Shown: positions 30,144 to 40,098 of the stretch, piece by piece | Layout: the number at the start of each line of letters is the position of its first letter | Position numbering within the stretch: the stretch's first letter is position 1 | From: Acidobacteriota bacterium | GTDB lineage: Bacteria > Acidobacteriota > Terriglobia > Bryobacterales > Bryobacteraceae | NCBI GenBank assembly: GCA_026393985.1 | Contig: JAPKZB010000087.1 | Location: forward strand, 18,556 to 82,555 | Direction of reading: 5' to 3' | Length of the DNA stretch: 64,000 bases | The notes under the pieces: generated by a model | Told to the model about the DNA's origin: nothing | Seen by the model: only the letters and a program-made list of their open reading frames with translations | The model's database searches: none | Made by a program: the position numbers and the translations under genes

Positions 30144-32638
30144 GAACTCTTCTCCTCACCATCAGCGGCACCCTCCTTGCCGCCTTCCTCCTCGTCTCCC
30201 AGTCCGGCGTCACCGAACGCGTCGGCCCCCGGCCCGATGGCGCTTTCCTCCTCAACAGCGGCGCCCTCCTCACCCCCGCCGGCCGCCAGCAGGCCACCGA
30301 CACCTTCCCCATGGCCTCCGCCCTGTCGCCCGACAAGCGCTGGCTCCTTGTCCTCCACGGCGGCTATAATCCCCCCGCCGTCGTCGTCTTCGACGCCCAG
30401 TCCATGGCCGAAAAAAGCCGCGTCAACCTCCCCGACGCCTGGCTCGGCCTCACCTTCTCCCCCAACGGCAAAATGGTCTACGTCGGCGGCGGCAGCCAGG
30501 CCAACGTCCACGAACTCAGCTTCGACCCCACCGCCGGCGCCCTCCAACTCCTCCGCTCCATGCCCATCGTCCCCGCCGCCGACCGCAAGCACACCGACTT
30601 CATCGGCGACGTCGCCCTCTCCCCCGATGGCCGCCTCGTCTACGCCGCCGCCCTCTTCCAAAACGCCGTCCACGTCATCAACCCCCAGTCCGGCCGCGTC
30701 ATCGAAACCTGGAAAACCGGCCGCCGCCCCTACCGCATCCTCTTCCACCCCGACGGCCAAAGCTTCTTCGTCTCCCACTGGGCCGACGCCTCCGTCGGCC
30801 ACTACGCCGCCAATACCGGCGTCCGCCTCGCCCTCCTCCGCGCCAGCCAGCACCCCACCGACATGCTCTGGAGCAGCCGCCAGCCCGACGCCGACGAAGG
30901 CGACGCCCCCAAACTCGCCGGCCGCCTCTTCGTCACCAACGGCAACGCCAACTCCGTCACCGTCATCGGTGTCAACGACAGCAACACCGCCACGCCTCTT
31001 GAATCCATCAACGTCTCCCTCTCCCCCGAACAGCCCGCCGGCATGACCCCCAGCGCCCTCGCCCTCAGCCCCGACCAGAAGCAGCTCTACGTCGTCTGCT
31101 CGGACGCCAACGCCGTCGCCGTCGCCGATATCAGCCGCTCCCGCAGCCGTGTCCGCGGCTTCATCCCCACCGGCTGGTACCCCCTCGCCGCCCGCGCCCT
31201 CGATTCCCAACTTCTCGTCTTCAATGGCCGCGGCCCCCGCAGCTACCCCAACCCTAAAGGGCCCAACCCCACCCTCCGCCCCGCCCCCGTCCACCAGGGC
31301 AACGTCGCCGTCGAATACGTCGGCCGTCTCCAGCGCGGCTCGGTCTCCCTCATTCCCCCCTTCGACGACGAACAACTCGACAAGTGGACCACCACCGTCC
31401 GCCAGAACCTTCCCTACGAAGACCGCCGCCTCTTCCTCGCCCACTCCAACACCACCCTCGCCCCCGTCCTCCCCGTCCGTCCCGGCGATCCTTCCCGCCT
31501 CGAACACGTCATCTACATCGTCAAAGAAAACCGCACCTACGACCAGGTTCTCGGCGACCTCGGCAAAGGCAACGGCGACCCCTCCCTCACCCTCTTCCCC
31601 GAACGCGTCAGCCCCAACCACCACAAACTCGCCCGCGAGTTCGTCCTCCTCGACAACTTTTACGTCTCCGCCGACGTCTCCGCCGACGGCCACAACTGGA
31701 CCACCGCCGGCATCGCTCCCGACTACGTCCAGCGCATGTGGCCCAACAGCTACGCCGGCCGCCGCCAACACTACGACTACGAAGGCGGTGAACCCGCCGC
31801 CCTGCCTCCCGCCGGCTACCTCTGGAACAACGCCCTCGCCGCCGGACGCACCGTCCGCAACTACGGCTACTTCGTCGAAAACACCCCGCTCAAGGACGTC
31901 ACCGGCTCCACCCCCCACGTCAAACTCGTCCGCGACCCCGCTCTCCTGCCCCACACCCATCACCCCTACCGCGGCTTCGATATGGACTACCCCGACGTCG
32001 AACGCGCCAAAACCTTCCTCGCCGATCTCGCCAACCTCGAAGTCGCCGGCAAGTTCCCCCACCTCTCCGTCGTCCGCCTCGGCAACGATCACACCAGCGG
32101 CCTCGCCGCCGGCAAAATCTCCCCCCTCGCCGCCATGGCCGACAACGACTACGCCCTCGGCCTCATCGTCGAAGGCCTCTCGAAAAGCAAATTCTGGGAG
32201 AAAATGGCCATCTTCGTCATCGAAGACGACGCCCAGAACGGCCCCGACCACGTCGACTCCCACCGCTCCCCCGCCTTCGTCATCTCCCCCTACACCAAAC
32301 GCGGCGCCATCGACAGCTCGTTCTACAACACCACCTCCATGCTCCGCACCATCGAACTCATCCTCGGTATCCGCCCCATGACTACCTTCGATGCCGGCGC
32401 CCGCCCCATGACCGGCGCCTTCCAGCTCACCCCCAACGTCAGCGCCTACTCCGCCGAAAAGCCCCGCTACCCCCTCGACGAACGCAACCCCGGCCAGGGC
32501 GCCCTCGCCGCCCGCTCCGCCCGCATGGACTTCGACGAAGCCGACGAAATCGACGACGACGAACTCAACGCCATCCTCTGGGCCGCCCTCAAAAAGACCC
32601 CCTACCCCGTCCCCGTGCGCAGCTACTTCGGAAAGTAA
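30140..32638 (+). CDS. Bifunctional YncE-like beta-propeller / alkaline phosphatase-superfamily phosphoesterase
   Basis: Propeller N-terminus FSPNGKMVYVGGGSQANVHELSFD; C-terminus HVIYIVKENRTYDQVLGDLGKGNGDPSL...DNFYVSADVSADGHNWTTAG. Confidence 0.85.
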   Translation: MRTLLLTISGTLLAAFLLVSQSGVTERVGPRPDGAFLLNSGALLTPAGRQQATDTFPMASALSPDKRWLLVLHGGYNPPAVVVFDAQSMAEKSRVNLPDAWLGLTFSPNGKMVYVGGGSQANVHELSFDPTAGALQLLRSMPIVPAADRKHTDFIGDVALSPDGRLVYAAALFQNAVHVINPQSGRVIETWKTGRRPYRILFHPDGQSFFVSHWADASVGHYAANTGVRLALLRASQHPTDMLWSSRQPDADEGDAPKLAGRLFVTNGNANSVTVIGVNDSNTATPLESINVSLSPEQPAGMTPSALALSPDQKQLYVVCSDANAVAVADISRSRSRVRGFIPTGWYPLAARALDSQLLVFNGRGPRSYPNPKGPNPTLRPAPVHQGNVAVEYVGRLQRGSVSLIPPFDDEQLDKWTTTVRQNLPYEDRRLFLAHSNTTLAPVLPVRPGDPSRLEHVIYIVKENRTYDQVLGDLGKGNGDPSLTLFPERVSPNHHKLAREFVLLDNFYVSADVSADGHNWTTAGIAPDYVQRMWPNSYAGRRQHYDYEGGEPAALPPAGYLWNNALAAGRTVRNYGYFVENTPLKDVTGSTPHVKLVRDPALLPHTHHPYRGFDMDYPDVERAKTFLADLANLEVAGKFPHLSVVRLGNDHTSGLAAGKISPLAAMADNDYALGLIVEGLSKSKFWEKMAIFVIEDDAQNGPDHVDSHRSPAFVISPYTKRGAIDSSFYNTTSMLRTIELILGIRPMTTFDAGARPMTGAFQLTPNVSAYSAEKPRYPLDERNPGQGALAARSARMDFDEADEIDDDELNAILWAALKKTPYPVPVRSYFGK

Positions 32639-32643
32639 CCCGC

Positions 32644-34659
32644 ATGGCCCAAATCGATCTCTGCTTCGTCTGGCACATGCACCAGCCTTTCTATAAGGAT
32701 CTGGTCACCGGCGAATACAAACTGCCCTGGACCCGCCTCCACGGCCTCAAAGACTACTACGGCATGGTGGAGATCCTCGCCGCCTTCCCCTCCGTCCACC
32801 AGACTTTTAACCTCGTCCCCTCCATGGTCGCCCAGCTCGACGAGTACGCCGCCGGCGCCGCCGAAGACCCCTTCCTCCGCCTCGCCCTCAAGCCCGCCGA
32901 AGAGCTCACCGAAGCCGACCAAGCCTTCCTCCTCCGCTACTTCTTCCAGGCCAACCTCGCCCGGATGGTCTACCGCTACCCCCGCTACGGCGAACTCTAC
33001 GAACTCAGCCTCAAAGCCGGCCGCTTCTTCGGCGTCCAGGAGTTCCGCGACCTGCAAATCCTCTCCCAAATCGCCTGGTTCGACGAAATCTTCCTCGCCG
33101 CCGACCCGGAAATTCGCGATCTGGTGGCCAAAGGCCGCCACTTCTCCCTCGCCGACCAGAAACTCATGGGGCGCAAACAGCTCGAAATCCTCGGCCACGT
33201 CGTCCCCGTCTACGCCAAATACGCCGCCACCGGCCAGATCGAAGTCTCCACCACCCCCTACTACCACCCCATTCTCCCCCTCCTGTGCGACTCCGATATC
33301 GCCGCCGTCGCCCACCCCCACGTCCCCCTCCCCACCCCCTTCCGCTACCCCGAAGACGCCCGTCACCAGCTCCTCACCGCCCGCGACTACATGCAGAAGC
33401 GGCTCCACCTCACCCCCCGCGGCCTCTGGCCCTCGGAAGGCTCCGTCTCCGACGAAGCTCTCCTCCTCGCCGCCGACTGCGGCTTCGAATGGTTCGCCAC
33501 CGATAACGGCGTCCTCGCCCGCACCCTCGGCCGCGCCGCCGGCGCCGCCGAAACCTACCGCCCCTATCTCTGGCAGCACCAGGGCCGCCAACTCCACTGC
33601 CTCTTCCGCGATCACTACTTAAGCGACCTGGTCGGCTTCGTCTACTCGAAAATGGCCCCCGAAGAAGCCGCCGACCACTTCCTCGGCCGCATCCGCGAAA
33701 ACTGCAACGGCCGCGACTCCCTCGTCCCCATCATCCTCGACGGCGAAAACGCCTGGGAGTACTTCCCCGAAAGCGGACGCGAATTCCTCCGCCAACTCTA
33801 CACCCGCATCGCCGCCGACCCCGGCATGCAGGCCGTCACCGTCAGCGAAGGCATCGCCCGCCACCCCGCCCACACCCTCGACCGCATCTTCCCCGGCTCC
33901 TGGATCAACGCCAACTTCGATATCTGGATCGGCGCCGACGAAGACAACCGCGCCTGGGAGTATCTCCGCCTCGCCCGCGCCGCCTTCGACCAACACAAAG
34001 ACAACGTCACCCCCGAACAGCGCGACCTCGCCTACGAAGAGATCCTCATCGCCGAAGGCAGCGACTGGTGCTGGTGGTACGGCCCCGAACACGAATCCGC
34101 CAACCGCACCGAGTTCGATCAACTCTTCCGCGACCACCTCGCCAACGTCTACCGCGCTCTCGAACTCCCGCCCCCCGCCGAACTCTCCCGCCCCATCCTC
34201 CGCCTCGAGTTCCTCGAACACCACCACCTCCCCACCACCCACATCCAACCCACCCTCGACGGCCAGATCAGCAGCTACTTCGAATGGATGGGCGCCGGCG
34301 AATACCACGTCGACCAGCGCCAGGGCGCCATGCACGGCGGCCGCGTCGGCCTCCAGCAACTCCTCTACGGCACCGACGGCCAACGCATCTTCCTCCGCTT
34401 CGACTTCGACCCCCTGCCCGACTGCACCCACCTCGAAATCCGCATCAAAGCCGGCGACGCCGAAACCACCCTCCCCCCCGGCCGCTTCGCCGTCGGCCGC
34501 ATCGTCGAAGCCGCCGTCCCCCTCGCCAGCCTCGCCCTCGCCCCCGGCTCCCTCGTCCGCTTTCAAGTCTTCCTCTGGCTCTCCGGACTCCCCGTCGAAT
34601 CCCTCCCCCGCCAGGGCACCTTCGAATTGGATACCCTTACCCACAAAGACTGGAACTGA
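32644..34659 (+). CDS. Glycoside hydrolase family 57 protein (amylopullulanase/glucanotransferase type)
   Basis: MAQIDLCFVWHMHQPFYKDLVTGEYKLPWTRLHGLKDYYGM; GLWPSEGSVSDEAL; ILDGENAWEYFPESG. Confidence 0.88.
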   Translation: MAQIDLCFVWHMHQPFYKDLVTGEYKLPWTRLHGLKDYYGMVEILAAFPSVHQTFNLVPSMVAQLDEYAAGAAEDPFLRLALKPAEELTEADQAFLLRYFFQANLARMVYRYPRYGELYELSLKAGRFFGVQEFRDLQILSQIAWFDEIFLAADPEIRDLVAKGRHFSLADQKLMGRKQLEILGHVVPVYAKYAATGQIEVSTTPYYHPILPLLCDSDIAAVAHPHVPLPTPFRYPEDARHQLLTARDYMQKRLHLTPRGLWPSEGSVSDEALLLAADCGFEWFATDNGVLARTLGRAAGAAETYRPYLWQHQGRQLHCLFRDHYLSDLVGFVYSKMAPEEAADHFLGRIRENCNGRDSLVPIILDGENAWEYFPESGREFLRQLYTRIAADPGMQAVTVSEGIARHPAHTLDRIFPGSWINANFDIWIGADEDNRAWEYLRLARAAFDQHKDNVTPEQRDLAYEEILIAEGSDWCWWYGPEHESANRTEFDQLFRDHLANVYRALELPPPAELSRPILRLEFLEHHHLPTTHIQPTLDGQISSYFEWMGAGEYHVDQRQGAMHGGRVGLQQLLYGTDGQRIFLRFDFDPLPDCTHLEIRIKAGDAETTLPPGRFAVGRIVEAAVPLASLALAPGSLVRFQVFLWLSGLPVESLPRQGTFELDTLTHKDWN

Positions 34660-34666
34660 ACAACTT

Positions 34667-35593
34667 ATGAACGTCTCCTGGCACGGCGTCTACCCCGCCC
34701 TCACCACCCAATACCGCCCGGACCTCTCGGTCGACCTCCCCGCCACCGCCGCGCACCTCGAAAAACTCATCGCCGCCGGCATCCACGGCGTCATCCTCCT
34801 CGGCAGCGTCGGCGAAAACACCGCCCACGAATATGAAGAAAAATTAATTATCCTCCGCGAGCTCAAAGCCGTCGTCGCCGGCCGCATCCCCGTCCTCTCC
34901 GGCGTCGCCGAAAACACCACCATGGTCGCCGCCCGCTTCGCCCGCGACTGCGAAAAGCTCGGCCTCGACGGCCTCATGGTCCTCCCCGCCATGATCTACA
35001 AAGCCGACCGCCGCGAAGCCAGCGCCCACTTCCGCACCGTCGCCCAGTCGAGCGGTCTGCCCGTGATGATCTACAACAACCCCCCGGCCTACTACGTCGA
35101 CATGCCCCCGGACGCCTTCGTCGAACTCGCCGAAGAGCCCACCATCGTCGCCATCAAGGAGTCCTCGGACAATGTCCGCCGCATCACCGACCTCCGCAAC
35201 GCCGTCGGCCGCCGCTTCATTTTGTTCAGCGGGGTGGACGACCTGGTCCTCGAAAGCGCCCTGCTCGGCGCCGAAGGCTGGGTCTCCGGCCTCGTCAACG
35301 CTTTCCCGGACGAGAACCGCGTCCTCTGGCAGTTAGCCCAACAGGGCCGCTGGGCCGAGGCTCGCGAGCTCTACCAGTGGTACACCCCGCTCCTCCACCT
35401 CGACACGAAGATCAAGCTCGTCCAGTACATCAAGCTCTGCATGGCCGAAGTCGGCCTCGGCTCGGAACTCACTCGCCCGCCCCGCCTCCCCATCGCCGGC
35501 GCCGAAAGAGAGGAGGTGCTCGGCATCATCCGCCACGCCCTCACCCACCGCCCCGATCTCACCCGCTACGCGCACCCCCATGCGAACGATTGA
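34667..35593 (+). CDS. DHDPS/DapA-family lyase; by context a candidate pyrroline-4-hydroxy-2-carboxylate deaminase
   Basis: [74 protein letters not shown]. Context is epimerase plus dehydrogenase subunits. Confidence 0.85.
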   Translation: MNVSWHGVYPALTTQYRPDLSVDLPATAAHLEKLIAAGIHGVILLGSVGENTAHEYEEKLIILRELKAVVAGRIPVLSGVAENTTMVAARFARDCEKLGLDGLMVLPAMIYKADRREASAHFRTVAQSSGLPVMIYNNPPAYYVDMPPDAFVELAEEPTIVAIKESSDNVRRITDLRNAVGRRFILFSGVDDLVLESALLGAEGWVSGLVNAFPDENRVLWQLAQQGRWAEARELYQWYTPLLHLDTKIKLVQYIKLCMAEVGLGSELTRPPRLPIAGAEREEVLGIIRHALTHRPDLTRYAHPHAND

Positions 35594-35867
35594 CGTCATC
35601 GACTCCCACACCGGTGGCGAACCCACCCGCCTCGTCCTCGCCGGCGGCCCAGACCTCGGCCCCGGCTCCATGGCCGAACGCTTGGCTTCGTTTCGCAAAA
35701 CGCACGATCGGCCCCGCCGCCCCGGCCTCACCCCCCATGCCAACGATTGACGTCATCGACTCCCACACCGGCGGCGAACCCACCCGCCTCGTCCTCGCCG
35801 GCGGCCCCGACCTCGGCTCCGGCTCCATGGCCGAACGCCTGGCTTCGTTTCGCAAAACGCACGATCG
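35576..35867 (+). repeat. Tandem duplication, 157-bp period, two copies of the 5' end of the epimerase gene (about 135 bp nearly identical)
   Basis: ATGCGAACGATTGACGTCATCGACTCCCACACCGG...CGCAAAACGCACGATCG (35580-35710) versus ATGCCAACGATTGACGTCATCGACTCCCACACCGG...CGCAAAACGCACGATCG (35737-35867). Confidence 0.95.
35580..35750 (+). pseudogene. Truncated duplicate of the 4-hydroxyproline epimerase 5' end, encoding a 56-aa mini-ORF
   Basis: [56 protein letters not shown]. Confidence 0.8.
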
Positions 35868-36639
35868 CTTCCGCGCCGCCGTCGTCAACGAGCCCCGCGG
35901 CTCCGACGTCCTCGTCGGCGCCCTGCTCTGCGCACCCGTCGACCCCACCTGCGCCGCCGGCGTCATCTTCTTCAATAACGTCGGCTACCTCGGCATGTGC
36001 GGCCACGGCGCCATCGGTCTCGTCGTCACCCTCGCCCACCTCGGCCGCATCTCCCCGGGCCGGCACCGCCTCGAAACCCCGGCCGGCGAAGTCGCCGCTA
36101 CGCTCAATCCCGACGGCTCGGTAACCATCGCCAACGTCCCCAGCTACCGCGCCGCCCAAACCGTCGTCGAAGTCCCCGGCGTCGGCCTCGTCGCCGGCGA
36201 CATCGCCTGGGGCGGCAACTGGTTCTTCCTCTCCCACTGCCCCGGCCTCGGTCCCGTCGACGCCCTCACCGAATACGCCTGGGCCCTCCGCCAAGCCGTC
36301 AACAACCAAGGCTACCCCGAAGTCGACCACGTCGAACTCTACGACGGCAACCGCAACTTCGTCCTCTGCCCCGGCAAAGCCTACGACCGCTCCCCCTGCG
36401 GCACCGGCACCAGCGCCAAACTCGCCTGCCTCGCCGCCGACGGCCTCCTCGCCCCCGGCGAAGTCTGGGTCCAGGAAAGCATCATCGGCAGCCGCTTCCA
36501 CGCCACCTACGAAGCCGCCGGCGACCGCATCCTCCCCACCATCACCGGCACCGCCTTCGTCACCGCCGAAGCCCGCCTCCTCATCGACGACCGCGACCCC
36601 TTCGCCTGGGGCTTCGGCCCGCCCCCCGCAACACCGTGA
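35737..36639 (+). CDS. Proline racemase-family 4-hydroxyproline epimerase
   Basis: [49 protein letters not shown]. Confidence 0.93.
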   Translation: MPTIDVIDSHTGGEPTRLVLAGGPDLGSGSMAERLASFRKTHDRFRAAVVNEPRGSDVLVGALLCAPVDPTCAAGVIFFNNVGYLGMCGHGAIGLVVTLAHLGRISPGRHRLETPAGEVAATLNPDGSVTIANVPSYRAAQTVVEVPGVGLVAGDIAWGGNWFFLSHCPGLGPVDALTEYAWALRQAVNNQGYPEVDHVELYDGNRNFVLCPGKAYDRSPCGTGTSAKLACLAADGLLAPGEVWVQESIIGSRFHATYEAAGDRILPTITGTAFVTAEARLLIDDRDPFAWGFGPPPATP

Positions 36640-37697
36640 CCACCGACGTCCTCATCGCCGGCGCCGGCATCGTCGGCGCCGCCCTCGCCGCCGCCTTCCG
36701 CGCTGAGGGCGGCAAGTGCCTCGTCGTCGAGCCGGACCTCGTCGGCGGCGGCGCCACCGCCGCCGGCATGGGCCACGTCGTCGTCATGGACGATTCGCCC
36801 GCCCAACTCGCCCTCACCGCATACTCCCGCCGCCTCTGGGACAACCTCGACCTGCCCTCCAACGTCGAACGCGAACACCGCGGCACCCTCTGGGTCGCCG
36901 CCGACGCCGAAGAAATGGCCGAAGTCGCCCGCAAGCACGCCCTGTTTCCCGCCAGCGAAATCCTCGACGAACGCGCCCTCTACGCCGCCGAACCCGAACT
37001 CCGCCCCGGCCTCGCCGGCGGCCTCCTCGTCCCCGGCGATAGCGTCCTCTACGCTCCCTGCGCCGCAGCCTGGCTCCTGCGCCTCACCCCCGTCCGCTAC
37101 GCCGCCATCGCCGAACTCACCCCGGACGGCGCCCGACTCTCCGACGGCACCACCGTCTCGGCCGGGCTCACCATCCTCGCCTGCGGCGCCGGCATTACCC
37201 GCCTGCTCCCCCAACTCCCCATCAAACCCCGCAAAGGCCACCTCGCCATCACCGACCGCTACCCCGGCTTCCTAAACCATCAGCTCGTCGAACTCGGCTA
37301 CCTCAAAAGCGCCCACGGCCACAGCGCCGAAAGCGTCGCCTTCAACGTCCAGCCCCGCTCCACCGGGCAAATCCTCATCGGCAGCTCCCGCCAATACGGC
37401 GACGAGAGCCCGGGCATCCGTCCCGAACTCCTCTCCCGCATGCTGCGCCGCGCCGTCGACTACATGCCCCGGCTCAAAGACCTGCAAGTCATCCGCACCT
37501 GGACCGGCTTCCGCGCCGCCACCCCCGACAGCCTCCCCCTCATCGGCCCCGTCACCGACCGCCTCTGGGTCGCCGCCGGCCACGAAGGCCTCGGCATCAC
37601 CACCTCGCTCGGCACCGCCGCCCTGCTCCTCGACCGCCTCCTCGGCGATCCCCCCGCCATCCCTCCCGAACCCTATCTCCCGGACCGCTTCGCATGA
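36636..37697 (+). CDS. FAD-dependent (DAO-family) oxidoreductase, candidate D-hydroxyproline dehydrogenase subunit
   Basis: [34 protein letters not shown]...; GTGA overlap with the upstream gene. Confidence 0.88.
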   Translation: MTTDVLIAGAGIVGAALAAAFRAEGGKCLVVEPDLVGGGATAAGMGHVVVMDDSPAQLALTAYSRRLWDNLDLPSNVEREHRGTLWVAADAEEMAEVARKHALFPASEILDERALYAAEPELRPGLAGGLLVPGDSVLYAPCAAAWLLRLTPVRYAAIAELTPDGARLSDGTTVSAGLTILACGAGITRLLPQLPIKPRKGHLAITDRYPGFLNHQLVELGYLKSAHGHSAESVAFNVQPRSTGQILIGSSRQYGDESPGIRPELLSRMLRRAVDYMPRLKDLQVIRTWTGFRAATPDSLPLIGPVTDRLWVAAGHEGLGITTSLGTAALLLDRLLGDPPAIPPEPYLPDRFA

Positions 37698-37858
37698 TCC
37701 CCGTCACTCGCAACAGCCCACCCCCCGTCCTCGCCCCGATGCACCCGCCGCGTCCCACCCGCCGGAGTGCGCCGCATGATCTCACCCGCAACAGCCAACT
37801 CCTCGTCCTCATCCCAACGATTTCCCCCGCGTCCCACCCGCCGGAGTGCCCCGCATGA
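37694..37858 (+). repeat. Degenerate tandem duplication (~82/79 bp units) upstream of the 2Fe-2S gene, containing a 54-aa mini-ORF
   Basis: Three ATGATC starts (37694, 37776, 37855) separated by units sharing CGCAACAGCC...CCTCG...CGCGTCCCACCCGCCGGAGTG..CCGCATGATC. Confidence 0.85.
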
Positions 37859-38088
37859 TCTCCCTCACCGTCAACGGCCAGCCCCTCACCGTTCCCCCCG
37901 GCACCACCGTCGCCGCCGCCGTCATGCGCATCCAGCCCGCCTTCCGCCGCTCCGTCACCGGCGAATCCCGCGGCCCCCTGTGCGGCATGGGAATCTGCAT
38001 GGAGTGCCGCGTCACCCTCAACGGCCACCCCCACGAGCGCTCCTGCCAGCTCCTCTGCGCCGCGGGCATGGAGATCACCACCCCATGA
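37855..38088 (+). CDS. (2Fe-2S)-binding protein, candidate gamma subunit of a hydroxyproline dehydrogenase
   Basis: MISLTVNGQPLTVPPGTTVAAAVM...GPLCGMGICMECRVTLNG. Confidence 0.88.
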   Translation: MISLTVNGQPLTVPPGTTVAAAVMRIQPAFRRSVTGESRGPLCGMGICMECRVTLNGHPHERSCQLLCAAGMEITTP

Positions 38089-39212
38089 CCCGCACCCTCG
38101 TCATCGGCGGCGGCCCCGCCGGCCTCGCCGCCGCCTGGGCCGCCGCCCAGTCCGGCCAAGCCGTCACCCTCCTCGACGACAACCCCGCCCTCGGCGGTCA
38201 AATCTGGCGCGGCCACATCCCCGCCCGCTACCGCCGCTTCCTCGATCCCCGCATCACCGTCCAAACCGGCGTCCAGATCCACTCGGCCTCCCAACTCCCC
38301 CCCGCCGACCGCATCATCCTCGCCACCGGCACCCGTGAACTCTTCCTCCCCTTCCCGGGCTGGACCCTCCCCCACGTCCTCGGCGCCGGCGGCCTCCAGG
38401 CGCTGGTCAAGGGCGGCCTCCCCATCGCCGGCAAACGCGTCGTCGTCGCCGGCTCCGGGCCCCTGCTCCTCGCCGTCGCCGCCTACCTCCGCCGCCGCGG
38501 CGCCAAAATCCTTCTGGTCGCCGAACAGGCCCCCTACCCCCGTATCGCCGCCTTCACCCGCGGCCTCTGGCGCCACCCCGCCAAGCTCCTCGAAGCCGCC
38601 CAACTCGGCTTCGGCCTCCGCTACCGCCCCGACTCCTGGCCCCTCCGCGCCGACCCCGGCTCCGTCACCCTCCAGGGTCACGGCGTCCTCCGCTGCGACT
38701 ATCTCGCCTGCGGCTTCGGCCTCGTCGTCAATACCGAACTCCCCGAACTCCTCGGCTGCCGGGTGGAGAATGGCCGCGTCCTCACCGACCCCGACCAGCG
38801 CACCACCGTCCCTCACATCTACTTCGCCGGCGCCGGCAGCGTCGACCGCTCTCTCCTCGAAGGCCAGATCGCCGGCTTCGGCCCCGCCCGCGGCCGCGCC
38901 CTCCACGCCGCCCGCGCCGCCGCCGTCACCTTCGACCGCTGCATCGACATAGCCTTCGCTCTCCGCTCGGAGCTCTTGAGCCTCACCACCCCGGAAACCA
39001 TCGTCTGCCGCTGCGAAGACGTCCCTTTCAGCGCCATCTGGCCCCAGCGCGACTGGCGCTCGGCCAAGCTCCAAACCCGCTGCGGCATGGGCCCTTGCCA
39101 GGGCCGCATCTGCGGGCCCGCCCTCGCTCACCTCTGCGGCTGGCCGGCCGCTTCCGTCCGGCCGCCCATCTTCCCCACCCGCCTAGAGAACCTTCTCGAT
39201 CTCCGGGATTAA
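38085..39212 (+). CDS. NAD(P)/FAD-dependent oxidoreductase with C-terminal BFD-like [2Fe-2S] region, candidate alpha subunit
   Basis: MTRTLVIGGGPAGLAAAWAAAQSGQAVTLLDDNPALGGQIW...; ETIVCRCEDV...QTRCGMGPCQGRICGPAL. Confidence 0.88.
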   Translation: MTRTLVIGGGPAGLAAAWAAAQSGQAVTLLDDNPALGGQIWRGHIPARYRRFLDPRITVQTGVQIHSASQLPPADRIILATGTRELFLPFPGWTLPHVLGAGGLQALVKGGLPIAGKRVVVAGSGPLLLAVAAYLRRRGAKILLVAEQAPYPRIAAFTRGLWRHPAKLLEAAQLGFGLRYRPDSWPLRADPGSVTLQGHGVLRCDYLACGFGLVVNTELPELLGCRVENGRVLTDPDQRTTVPHIYFAGAGSVDRSLLEGQIAGFGPARGRALHAARAAAVTFDRCIDIAFALRSELLSLTTPETIVCRCEDVPFSAIWPQRDWRSAKLQTRCGMGPCQGRICGPALAHLCGWPAASVRPPIFPTRLENLLDLRD

Positions 39213-40088
39213 CTCCGCCGCCGTCATCTTACCCGGATGATACATCCGGACCACGCCGGCCTTGTCGATCAGCACCAGCGTCGGCGAGGTCGACGAGCCG
39301 TATAACTTAAAATTCTCGTTGCTCAAGGGCGCCGGCACCCGCGTGAGATCCGGGTAATACTGCGCCCGCACCTTCTCGATATACGGCACCTCCACCGTCG
39401 GCCCCGCGTCCTCGCCGTTGGCCACATAGCCGTAGGTCTGCGTCGGAGCCACAATCTGCAGCGCCGGGTACTTCGCCTTCAACTCGGTCAGCACCGGACC
39501 CTGCTGCTTACAGTCGCCGCACCAGTGCGCCCAGAAGAAAAGCACCACCGGCTTGCCCTTCAGTCCCCCGAGCGCCGGCAGCTTCGGGCCAGACAGACAC
39601 CGCGCCACATCCAGCGCCGGCGCCGGCTTGCCCACCAGGCTCAGCAGATGGATGTTCTTCTGAATCCGCGTCCGAATCGACGTAGTGTAGTAAGTCTTCA
39701 ACTCCCGGTTCAGCATGGCGAGCGCCTCGCTCAGCCGCCCCGTGGCGGCCAAGGTATGTCCCTCCACCTCAATCGCCGCCCCCAGCGCCAGCGGCACGCT
39801 CTTCTCGGCGTCAAGCGGCCGTTTCTTCAACTCCCCCTGCACCAGCCGCCGTGTCTCGGCCGAGTAGGCCGCCGCCTTGTCCCACATCTTATTGGCCTGC
39901 GCCCCGCGCCCCAGCCACGAGTAGGCTTCCACATACTCCGGCGTCACCCCGTTCTGCTTCCGATACGCCTCCAGCACCCGCTCGCCCCCGGCGAAATCCT
40001 TCGCCGCCAGAGCCCCGCGCACCGCCGTCACCAACTGCGCCGGCGCCAGCCCCGCCGCCATCAACATCACCAGAACAAGCCGCATCAT
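39183..40088 (-). CDS. TlpA/thioredoxin-like redoxin-domain secreted protein
   Basis: VVLFFWAHWCGDCKQQGPVLTELKAKYP (WCxxC); N-terminal signal peptide. 30-bp convergent overlap with the upstream neighbour. Confidence 0.85.
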   Translation of the reverse strand: MMRLVLVMLMAAGLAPAQLVTAVRGALAAKDFAGGERVLEAYRKQNGVTPEYVEAYSWLGRGAQANKMWDKAAAYSAETRRLVQGELKKRPLDAEKSVPLALGAAIEVEGHTLAATGRLSEALAMLNRELKTYYTTSIRTRIQKNIHLLSLVGKPAPALDVARCLSGPKLPALGGLKGKPVVLFFWAHWCGDCKQQGPVLTELKAKYPALQIVAPTQTYGYVANGEDAGPTVEVPYIEKVRAQYYPDLTRVPAPLSNENFKLYGSSTSPTLVLIDKAGVVRMYHPGKMTAAELIPEIEKVL

Positions 40089-40098
40089 AACTTAGAGC

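Noticed and set aside
29948-32263. 771-aa minus-strand ORF
   Set aside because: Val/Gly/Asp/Glu-biased mirror frame of the nadE 3' end and the phosphoesterase gene; no recognisable motifs
33619-34644. 341-aa minus-strand ORF (and 32623-33615)
   Set aside because: Shadow frames of the GH57 gene
35997-36635. Arg/Pro-rich N-terminal part of the 566-aa ORF (and 35377-35736 of the 420-aa ORF)
   Set aside because: Out-of-frame readthrough of the epimerase and DapA-like genes; the GTG at 36636 and ATG at 35737 are the supported starts
37767-38084. Arg/His/Pro-rich N-terminal extension of the 481-aa ORF
   Set aside because: Overlaps the 2Fe-2S gene out of frame; the MTRTLVIGGGPAG start at 38085 has an ATGA overlap
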